Source: Bondarzewia mesenterica (Eukaryota > Basidiomycota > Agaricomycetes > Russulales > Bondarzewiaceae). Taken from it: a stretch of 26,609 nt of DNA. The stretch lies in contig SGPL01000192.1 of NCBI GenBank assembly GCA_004802705.1, positions 28,552 to 55,160 of the forward strand, in the 5' to 3' direction. Shown in pieces: positions 19,166-26,609 of this stretch. How positions within the stretch are numbered: the stretch's first letter is position 1; each line of letters begins with the position of its first letter. A model generated the notes under the pieces. It did not search any database and was not told the origin of the DNA. It saw only the letters and a program-made list of their open reading frames with translations. The position numbers were made by a program, and so were the translations under genes.

Positions 19166-20706
19166 CTCATTGATAGCCAAATACCTCTCCACAAATTCAG
19201 CTCCAAGCGCGTCACGGACCTCATCATTTCGAGCATCTCTTGCGCATCCTTCAGGTTCTGGGGCATGTGACCAATGATGCCCATGCGATGGCACTGTGAC
19301 TTGGATAGGTCACGCACGAGGCCCTCGCACTGTCGACCGTGCTAATTCCGGGTTGCTCTCGCGTTAGGGCCCATCTCGGACCTGCTCGTCTGCAAAGCCT
19401 ACGTTGCGGCTTACGATCATCGCCTGCGACACTCCACCTAGGTAATTACTGCCCCCCTTCTCTTTCGTCGTGAATTGGGTCTTGCTCAGACTTTTTATTA
19501 TGTATGTTCGCACAGACAGCAGAACATCTGATCCTTTCATCTCTCGGACGCTCGTCGCTTGAGACGCAGTCTGCGGCTAGTGAGACGGGCGACCGACAGA
19601 AGTCAACATTTCAGGAGGACGAGTCCGTCCCCGCGCCATTCTGTGCATGGTTGCAGGATTACTTCTGCAGTGGATATGACCGTGGCCATATGTAAGTGCA
19701 TCCCGCGCTCTCAATCTACGCATTGGTCAATTCATCGCAATGTGTGGACAGGCAGCTGATGCGAAGAAATCACAGGTGCACGTTTTTGTTTTGGCACTTG
19801 AAGAGCAAGCTGAACACCTCACCAGGGTTCCCGTATTTCAGCATCGGAGTGATCTCAGCACGCGATGGGGGAGACAGACGGGGGAGGCCTTTGACACCGA
19901 CCTCGATGATAGGGAGATTCGTGGGTGTGGACGCAGGCGCGGGCGCGGAGGGCACCAGGACTTGGGCTTCATTCTTCTTGGACGCGCTGAGGGCAGTCGT
20001 GATGCCTCTGCCCACGGCGCACCAATGGCGAAAAAGGCGGCGCATACGATTGACACACCGGGCATGGTGAGTTTGATGAAAGACGCAGACCTCACCATGC
20101 TTGCACGTAACTTGGTCATTGGAGGCGAACCTTGGTGAACGCGTCAAACACGAGTCGATCAGAAAAGGAAGGTCCGTCGGGGAGGCATCCGTCAATTCAG
20201 TCTGCATAAGGCGACCGTAACATGTATTTTTGACATTCCTCTAGACAAAAACATATTCATTGAAACCAATCCGTGCCAACATGGAGTATGAAAGAAACAT
20301 ATGTGATTTCGAGCTCACGACCCTGTTTCACGCCGAGCAGGCCCGCAGTGAGTAGTGCGGTGAGCACGACATGCAGTGCGGCAGTGCCATCCATGGAACG
20401 AATCTTGAGATGATGCGAGCCCTGTGCGCCCATCACACGCACCAAAGACTCACAGTAGTCACGCCTCCAGCATGAGTATGTCCTGCCCAACCAGACACCA
20501 TCTTGAATACGCGCATAGGAGGCTTGTGTTAGGAGCGTGAAGGGCGCGAGTGAGGGGAGGTGCTCGAGGAGGGACTGGAGGAAGGAGCATTCCAAAGGCA
20601 TCATTGTCGACATCGATTTGTTGGTGTTAGGGTTCGCAGGCGGTGGGTTCGGTGGAGGCTCCGAGAGCGTGAGGATTCGAGAGAGCTTGCCATACCATCG
20701 TGACAC
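19166..20706 (-). pseudogene. FluG-like glutamine synthetase C-terminal relic
   Basis: Two separated pieces. The first has a frame at 20706-20257 with recognisable similarity at 20601-20305: PLECSFLQSLLEHLP, SYARIQDGVW, the substrate-loop region and KIRSMDGTAALHVVL. The conserved NREAPVR motif reads YCESLVR, so the key Asn-Arg pair is lost and catalysis is not expected. The second is a spliceable exon 19329-19166: RMGIIGHMPQNLKDAQEM, then after one missing base near 19229 NDEVRDALGAEFVERYL, the normal C-terminal helix region. Between them, where relatives have a few residues around a DC pair, lie about 980 bp holding nuclease exons. The N-terminal half of the synthetase is absent. It belongs to the glutamine synthetase I-like (FluG) group, whose substrate in mushrooms is not settled. 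Confidence 0.78.
19368..20119. pseudogene. NUC1: NUC1/EndoG-type nuclease relic, split by an inversion
   Basis: Mitochondrial-type DNA/RNA non-specific endonuclease family. Exon 1 is on the minus strand (20119-19823): a short basic start, a hydrophobic stretch (MPGVSIVCAAFFAIG), one frame slip near 20010, a Pro/Ala linker and LKYGNPG, ending at donor GTGAGG. The next exons are on the plus strand: 19368-19441 (GPISDLLVCKAYVAAYDHRL) and 19516-19691, with TAEHLILSSLG and the catalytic DRGH in SGYDRGHM. Then AADAKKSQ follows at 19752-19775. Phases agree: exon 1 ends in phase 1 and 19368 supplies the two remaining bases, giving NPGPISD as in the family. TAG 19439-19441 replaces the Trp expected at the exon end. 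The catalytic metal-binding Asn region downstream is missing. The strand split proves rearrangement. Confidence 0.82.
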
Positions 20707-21399
20707 CAGCTCTCCTCGCTCCCATTTAATGTAGCATTAATACCCTTGCACATCTATGTATACTACCTTTTTCTTATTCATTGCACGGGGAGTGCATTCA
20801 TGTACTAAGAGCATGGAATTTAAGGAACTGAACCCAAAGCATCAGGCCAATATGCGCTGATAAGGATATCAAAATTCAATTTTGATAACCATCAGGTAAC
20901 TATCTGGTAAGGGTGTAGGTTGGCTGAAATCATACAGAGAGATGATCTGTGGATGATTTCTGTATGATTTCAGCATGATCTCTGGAGTAACTGTATCATT
21001 CTCCAGAGATCATGCAGACGGTGTGATTTGTTCATGATTTCTGTGTTATTTCTGTGTTATTTGCTGATCACGCAGAGATCACGCCGTGGCGTTATATTCC
21101 CGTGAAATGCAGTGCCAGTCAGAATACGAGAATGACCGTGTATCATTATTATTCGAACAACGGATGATCGCAGCGACAGACGACGAGTCGTCATCGGACG
21201 GTTGTTTGTACGTGTGGACGATCGGCCACGTTTTAGGTAAGCACGCCACAATTTTGGGAGTGGAGGGACCTTGCAAGCAAGGTGATGGTCTTTTGCGTTC
21301 CAACTTGGTGGGGCAATAGCGTTCAGTCCGCCCACTCCGTACGGAAGTCGACGCACAACAAAGTCGTTCGCAACTACGCCAACATTACATGCTGGGATC
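20707..21399. other. Non-coding spacer with palindromes
   Basis: No gene is recognised. Short frames around 21057-21356 are open on both strands and lack motifs. The palindrome cluster at 20867-21015 is listed separately. After it, near-repeats of TGATTTCTG, TTATTTCTG and TGATCACGCAGAGATCACG continue to about 21085. Confidence 0.55.
20867..21015. repeat. Cluster of three perfect palindromes
   Basis: First, TATCAAAATT-C-AATTTTGATA at 20867-20887. Second, GCTGAAATCATACAG at 20923-20937 pairs perfectly with 20960-20974 (15 bp). Third, GCATGATCTCTGGAG at 20973-20987 pairs perfectly with 21001-21015 (15 bp, 13-nt loop). Stems two and three touch, so one strand could fold as two adjacent hairpins. 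This may be a MITE or transposon end; no target-site duplication was identified. Confidence 0.85.
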
Positions 21400-21400
21400 A

Positions 21401-21410
21401 GTATATAAAG
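21401..21410 (+). promoter_or_regulatory. TATA-box-like element
   Basis: GTATATAAAG is a good TATA match on the plus strand, about 170 bp before the P5A-ATPase fragment. It could have served the captured fragment or an older gene. No start codon with a recognisable protein follows within the usual distance. Confidence 0.35.
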
Positions 21411-21571
21411 ACTGCTGATAAGTGCTTATCGCCACACGGTATGTGTTGACATTTGCTCTCTGCATTTGTCAGGAACTTCATGCTTTTCCACAGCCTCTCT
21501 TCACTCCAAAGTAGGTTCATCTCCCTCGCATTCGAACCGAAGCTCATGAACTATATGTGACTCATCTACAG

Positions 21572-22085
21572 CATTGACGAGACATTGCTCGTCCAACTTG
21601 GAGCAGGCCATGCTCTTCGTTTCTTGGTTACACGATGGAACACGGGCGCGAAGGCATGGGTCAGAACGCGCAAGGTGCGTGTCTACTCCTGATGCCTTTT
21701 TTACTTTCGCCGTTGCTTTTACTTGTCTCATGGAGCTATGTGCACGAGTATAGGCTCGCTCGCTTCCAGACATAAACTGCATTCATATCATTCCTGTTCC
21801 GCACCGGGGGGAAGGCAAAATTGTCCCGCTTGACAAACCTGTCCCATCCAACCCTTCGACGTACACATTCACCTATCAACAGGACACATACTCCATTCAC
21901 CAGACATCTTCTGCTGGGCCCGCCTTTGGTCGTCTGCTCTACCTGACATCCGGACGCCCGCTGCTTTCGACTGTCCAGGAACCAAAGGGTCTCACCGTGC
22001 GTGATCTGCCCGCGTTGGCTTCAATGTACAGCAAGGATGAGTTCAACATCCCAATTCCCTCATTTGACACGCCGTTCGCTGAGGG
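21572..22085 (+). pseudogene. SPF1: P5A-type ATPase (Spf1-like) N-terminal fragment
   Basis: Piece of the ER P5A ATPase, which removes mislocalised transmembrane helices from the ER membrane. Exon a (21572-21674): GAGHALRFLVTRWNTGAKAW, RTRK. A likely intron spans 21675-21769 (GTGCGT...TTCCAG). Exon b (21770-22085): IIPVPHRGEGKIVPLDKP, YTFTYQQDTYS, then KGLTVRDLPAL and the hallmark FNIPIPSFDTPFAE, after which similarity stops abruptly. The two exons do not join in one frame with the sites I see, so a base is lost at the junction or the donor differs. No stop lies within exon b. Only about 140 of roughly 1200 residues remain, and no catalytic domain is present. Confidence 0.75.
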
Positions 22086-22907
22086 ACTGTCAGCGCTGGG
22101 ACGGCCGTGGTCACAGTTGTCGGGCGCTCTAACAATTGAGGGGACAAAATGACCAATTGGATCGTAACAGCTAACAGTACGTACAGTGCCGTCAGAAAAG
22201 TTGTAGTTTTGCTGATGGCCTGGGTGTGGAAGTCTTTGGTGGGGACGTGAGTGATACCACAGTCAGGATCAACATTCGGAACACGAACCTGCTGGCTGAT
22301 TCCACAATTCGTCGGGTAGCGCATACGGTAGTCGTCTCTCTCGTACGGCGGCGCAGGCTCGTTTCCTTTGCACGTGTGGTGTGCGGGAGCATGTGCACGT
22401 TTCATGAGAACGGCGAGAACGGCGAGAGGAATCAGCTTGAGCGCGGCGCTGTGGCGCAACTCTGCTATGTACTCAGCATTCAAGAAACAGACACCGACTT
22501 CAGATCAGGATCAGGCAGTGCCATTGGACGACCGTTCCTAGGAATGCAGTTCCTTGGTAGACTCACAAATACATACTTTGAGGCAGTGACTCACAGCGGC
22601 AACCAGCGAGACCAAGCATAGGCTGAAGAACCTGAAAAAGGGTATTAGGGTCTAGGTTTCCGCATGTCTCGTTCGAACACCAGAAATACAAGGACCTAAC
22701 GAGGACAGACGAGCTATGGGCATAGCGGTGTACAGGCATGGCGGTGTACGTACTTATCAATCCAAAAGAAACCCAACTAAGAGGTGCTCGAAAAACGGGA
22801 AGTGTCAAGTTCCTCGACAAAATATAAGCAGATATGGTGACATCCATCATTTGTGAGCAAGTCGCCATACATGTGCTAGTCCGAGACGTGTACAGAAAAG
22901 GCCAAGC
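22086..22907. other. Unassigned stretch between P5A fragment and kinase gene
   Basis: A minus-strand frame at about 22483-22043 is open for 146 codons. It contains a hydrophobic segment (LKLIPLAVLAVLM) followed by a polar Cys-containing sequence, which could be a small secreted protein. It runs antisense into the P5A exon, and no family is recognised. The part at 22630-22907 is the presumed 3' flank of the kinase gene and shows nothing coding. Confidence 0.4.
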
Positions 22908-23936
22908 TCACTCAAGCGGCTCGGCAATAGCAGGACTGAGGGCAGAGCCGATGCTTTTCAAGAATTCGAAGTGAAAATGATGCCTGCCTGCGATCAGAGG
23001 CGCCAGTCGCAACCACGATTTAGGAGTGCCACGGAATACGTTGTCGTACGCCATGATACAGGAATATTCGAAAAAGACTGGGTACGCGCCTGCGAACGCC
23101 CAATCGATAAGCCAGATGGTCCCGTCGCGGCCGACTCTAACGTTGTTCAGACTAACATCTCCATGCGTAAAGACCAAGGGAACGGTGTCGTCAAAAGAAA
23201 GATCTTTAGATGTGAATGGTATCTTGTGTATGTCTGCCCATTGACGTTCCAACGCGATCGCGACACGCCGCTTTTTCGTGTACCAAGCGGACATCTCGGC
23301 ATATGATGAGAAGGGGCCCGCACCGTACTCGGTAAAGTAATGCCCGTTGCACTGCAAGGCTTTTCCAGCGCCATCGAAAGGGCCGGGTACGTTGGGATGG
23401 GGAAGTTCGACCTGCCGGAGTTGTCGTACATAACCGCGCAGCGTCCACGCAACCCTTAGCTTGCCCCAAAGACTGAGGGATGGCCAGACTACCTTCAAGT
23501 CATCGCCATCGATATACTCCATGAAAATATACAGGCTATCACCAGAAAAGATCTGTCGTCTGACTTTAGGCACAGGGATCGATGTTTGAGACGAGACCAT
23601 TCGCATCATGTACGGCTCGACTGCGGTTTCCATACAGGAAACGCATTTGACCACGGTGTCTTCGGTGAAGAGGTACACGGGCGGCAGGAGTGCTGGGCCG
23701 TGTGAGGGCGCACTACTCAGTACGTGTGACTCGAAGTCGAAGGTTTTCAGGCAGGATATGATCTCCTCGTCCGAGAGTTTGTCAAATTCAGACACAGCCT
23801 ACCATCGTCGAGACGGATTGTAAGCTACGCGAACTCAAGCCTTAGTCCAGAAACGTACAATGTCACTCTCTTTTGGTATCCAAAACAACGCCCAGAATCG
23901 AGTCACGACTCCAGATAGATGATGAGTCGAAAACAT
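22908..23936 (-). CDS. APH-family (aminoglycoside phosphotransferase-like) kinase
   Basis: Small-molecule-kinase fold protein of the fungal APH/ChoK-like family (PF01636 type); its substrate is unknown. Exon 1 is 23936-23859 (MFSTHHLSGV..., 26 codons). The intron is 23858-23799 (GTACGT...GGTAG, 60 bp) and exon 2 is 23798-22908, giving 322 residues with no stop. The start rests on the in-phase splice; exon 2 alone lacks an ATG because a TAG precedes it directly. Motifs: ATP-binding TVVKC (Lys about 77), SIPVPKVRR, IFMEYIDGDDL hinge, catalytic HGDVSLNN (His-Gly-Asp about 238-240) and metal-binding LIDWAFAG (Asp-Trp about 258-259), then FFEY. All catalytic residues are present. The family is large in mushrooms. 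It is the only apparently intact gene in the right half and has no operon-like partner. Confidence 0.9.
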
Positions 23937-24862
23937 ACTGGAGAGCGTCAGTATAAATATCTATGACTCCAGAGAATGATTCGCTCACATGGAGAATCTA
24001 GATCCCGTACTCGAATGCTTTTACGAACTGTCAGCGCCGAACACAGAGACTTCAATGAGTGCTCAGTCAGGAGCAGCGACAATAAGGAGAGCTTTCAATT
24101 TCAAAGTCAGATTTCATAAAACACGTGGACAGACTCGTGGACACGGTATCTCAAAGCTGAAGCCGTCAGATTGTCACTGTATTGACCGGGGTCCCGGGAC
24201 TTCATCTGACTTCATCCGCCTTTTGGGAGTCGACGTGCATATGTGTTTATCTAGTAGGGTGCTAAACAGTCATTGTCGCTCTAAAAGGGAGCTCACCAGT
24301 TGACCTGACGGATTCCTCTTTAGGTTGGCACTAATGATCGATTGATCGTCTGGGTCCGAGACTACACACTGGCGGTACGAGCTGTGTACCGTATCGTTGG
24401 ATCTCACTGTCGACTTCTATCTGCCTCTCGATTCAGAACGTCAGCGCGCTGCGGTGCAGCCAGCATGATAGTTGATCCCATGAGTCAGAGATTTCTTTCT
24501 CCTCTATAACTGCTCTTACCGGTGATGGAGGTCCTTCAAGAAAACCGCTCATTACGGCGTCTGACTCTATATCTTTTTCTAGCTTCTTCTTTCTTCACTT
24601 TTGTGTGAGTCATTTCCTAGACGTGCCATGATGTTTTATACCCCTATCTTATGACCCTATCTGATCCCTGGCAGAGATACCTCTTGTGCTTCTTTCCTTG
24701 TATTTTCGAAGACCGCCGTGATGTGCGCTCAGCGATCACATTAACTTGAAATATAAAAGGTGGACTGCCAAACAACTGACCAACACAGCTGTCACTGCCT
24801 TTTCCCCAGTCAATGTCTGATACAGGTCTTCTGTCTTTGTCCACATCATCCTTTTGTCAGTC
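23937..24862. other. Spacer, no gene recognised
   Basis: One plus-strand frame (23989-24303, 104 codons) follows a TATAAATA string at about 23951 but has no recognisable motif and ordinary composition. CT-rich tracts at about 24490-24610 and 24660-24720 resemble a fungal promoter and would suit the DUF7770-like gene that begins at 24863. Confidence 0.45.
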
Positions 24863-25519
24863 ATGCGAAACGTTTTTTCTGAGATTCATGATGCTGCACT
24901 CGCTGTTCAGCAACGCCACGTAGCAAACCCGGAGAATAGTCAGTTTCCGAATACATTGCTTAGTATCTACTGATTCCAAGATGCGACTTCATATACAGGG
25001 CCAACGGTTTTTATCGAGCTCCCAGATATGACAAGAGCCGAGAGGATAACCTCAGTTTTCTTCCACAGCTGCATGATCACATCTTACGGTCAACAAAGCC
25101 TTCATTGGCACCTTTTCTTCAAGCTCTATACACCTGTAGGGGTTCAAGCTCGATCTGTCGAGTTCAACTCCCAGCGACTGCAGATGTCGACTATGGAGAT
25201 AAGGTTATACGTCACCTCTCGGCCGTACCGTTATTCAACCAAGAATTATACTGACTTGTTCAAGATTCCCGTCAGAGAGGGGACTACAGTTCAAGATATC
25301 CTCTCATTTATCCTTGCGAAGAAGAGGGATCAGTACAGGCTTAATTCGCTTGGCAGTGGGTGCCGCTATTAGTGCCAGACCGTCCTCTCTGACCTAGAGA
25401 GTCAAGGATTCGTGCCCCCAGGAAGCACGTCAACATCAGAGACCTTTTTGCATCAGCTCTGAGCCAGAATAGGTCCCCAGTGGGTCCCATATCCTCAGCC
25501 CCAAGGGACATTCTATTAG
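24863..25519 (+). pseudogene. DUF7770-like protein with two premature stops
   Basis: A fungal family of unknown function, multi-copy in mushrooms. Exon 1 is 24863-24938 (MRNVFSEIHDAALAVQ). The intron is 24939-24998 (GTCAGT...TACAG, 60 bp) and exon 2 starts at 24999. Family features are visible: QQSLHWHLFFKL near the start, a VREGTTVQDILSFIL block, RYRLNSLGSGCRY-like sequence before a conserved Trp-Cys pair, LESQGFVPPGST, and the signature C-terminus PYPQPQGTFY before TAG 25517-25519. Stops interrupt it at TAG 25370-25372, where relatives have Trp (TGG to TAG), and TGA 25460-25462. If translated it would end after the first 139 residues, losing about a quarter. There is no frameshift, so decay looks recent. 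Whether the truncated protein is still made is unknown. Confidence 0.68.
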
Positions 25520-26609
25520 CGAGGTCAGTCTTGCTTTTCACACCATTCAGCACAGCCGCTGACTTCACCAACCGCTAGCTGCTCTTGAGGAACCATCGAT
25601 CCTTGGTCTTACTTTCAATTTCCCTGTGTGAAATGCCTTGTCCTTGTATTACTTAGACTGCATGAAATGTCGCAGTTACTTCCCAGTCAATAAACGTATA
25701 TCTTGAAGAGTTGCATTAGGTTACAATGGCATCACCCTGAAGAACGTTAGGGTGAGTCGCGATGACTCAATATGGCTTATCGGTTGGGCGTTACACAACA
25801 CCCCATCTTGTCAAATATTCCTGCATTATGGCATAATGACAACGTGGGACCTTCAAGTTGAGAGCCGCAGTGAGAGAGGCTATGGTCATTATCACTTCGC
25901 TGAAGTCTACTATACTAGTATATCTTGAAGAACTGCCTTTTTGCTTGTGGCCTCTCAGTTTTTCAGCCATACCTGAGAGATTGGGATATTTCTGTTTGTA
26001 TTATTATTTGTCTGGGAGACATCTCCGGCAGCGAAGGACGCAAGAGTTACTACTAGCAAATCAAATCCTGCAGGCATGCTCAGTACATGCGCGCTCATGC
26101 GCGTCATTGCGATTCTCCTCATAACCCTGTTCATGACTTCGACCAATAGCATCGACACTTGGAGCCTACTGTCGAAAGCTTGAGACAGAAAACCGACGGC
26201 AATTCACCGTTTATATAATACTCACTACACCGCTAGGGCCTCGTATGAGATGAGACTGAGAGTGAGAAATAAGAATCATTCTGAAAGTGAATTCGGATCT
26301 GTCCTGAAGTGAATCAGAAATGAATTCAAAATTCCGAATTGGGAATCATTTGCGGCCCAAACCTGAAATGGTGCTGTGTGCCGCAAATGTCAGAACCAAG
26401 CCAAATTTTCATCTCAGCCTCTCTTTACACGCATGAGTGAGCACTTGTCTGAATGGAAATGCGCGCGCGCATCTCTCGGAAGGTGTGACATAATGTGACA
26501 TCGTCTTTCAAATTTCCACTTCCTCTGTCCGTGCTGCAACAACGCATGTCCCAACCCTCCATTGTCGTGCATTGCACCGCGGAAGATCAAAAAGTCACAG
26601 TGAAAGTAA
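25520..26609. other. 3' spacer, no gene recognised
   Basis: No motif-bearing frame on either strand. It contains an inverted repeat CATTTGCGGC (26347-26356) with GCCGCAAATG (26380-26389), and AATTCGGA/TCCGAATT arms just before it (about 26290-26340). A short GC-alternating run lies near 26461. These could be remnants of a small non-autonomous element, but the evidence is thin. Confidence 0.5.

Noticed and set aside
19740..20138. Plus-strand frame of 132 codons over the nuclease region
   Set aside because: Its first eight codons coincide with the AADAKKSQ nuclease exon, but the rest is antisense to nuclease exon 1 and has no family signal.
22043..22483. Minus-strand frame with a signal-peptide-like hydrophobic stretch
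   Set aside because: No ATG before the hydrophobic segment, antisense overlap with the P5A exon, and no family recognised; too weak to call a gene.
23948..24303. TATAAATA followed by a 104-codon plus-strand frame
   Set aside because: No motif, ordinary composition; the TATA lies next to the kinase start on the other strand and may be coincidental.
25138..25170. tRNA-like T-loop string GGTTCAAGCTC
   Set aside because: It lies inside the DUF7770-like exon and no cloverleaf can be drawn around it; no tRNA, rRNA or CRISPR array was found in the window.

Overview
The window looks like nuclear DNA from a mushroom-forming basidiomycete (Agaricomycetes). Genes carry many short GT-AG introns of about 45-95 bp. 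The transposon content is typical of that group: a Plavaka-type DNA transposase, DIRS-like retroelement pieces, and DUF6532 and DUF7770 family proteins. The first 1.4 kb is peppered with ambiguous bases and reads like a poor contig end.

Only two genes appear intact. One is a five-exon cytosolic-type thioredoxin reductase (TRR1, 2292-4124, +), behind a promoter with three CCAAT boxes. The other is a two-exon aminoglycoside-phosphotransferase-like kinase (22908-23936, -). Everything else I can recognise is broken.

Layout: 1-1970, no confident gene. 1972-4124, TRR1 and its promoter. 4652-6322, a 463-bp near-perfect inverted repeat around a piece of retroelement reverse transcriptase. 6222-9505, a graveyard of unrelated host-gene fragments, all on the minus strand: a Q/M-rich regulatory protein, plasma-membrane H+-ATPase, a Ser/Pro-rich frame, and SAC3/GANP. 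They keep introns, so they were copied as DNA. 9968-13285 (-), a nearly full-length Plavaka transposase with six in-frame stops. 13864-16685 (+), a decayed DUF6532 gene head-to-head with it. 17091-17285, a 65-bp tandem repeat. 17381-18424 (-), a decayed gag-like retroelement protein. 19166-20706, a FluG-like glutamine synthetase relic, with a NUC1-type endonuclease relic in the middle whose first exon lies on the opposite strand from its other exons. 20867-21015, a palindrome cluster. 21572-22085 (+), an N-terminal piece of a P5A (Spf1-like) ATPase. 24863-25519 (+), a DUF7770-like gene with two premature stops.

No joint pathway links these genes. The coherent story is genome turnover: a conserved redox gene next to a methylation-decayed, repeat-rich island that has collected and rearranged pieces of at least six host genes. 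Most premature stops can be explained by single C-to-T changes on one strand or the other (CGA to TGA, CAG to TAG, TGG to TAG or TGA). I found no clearly new functional system. The fragment mosaic, the palindrome and the inverted nuclease are the most unusual structures. All family calls come from recognising protein motifs by eye, without database searches.
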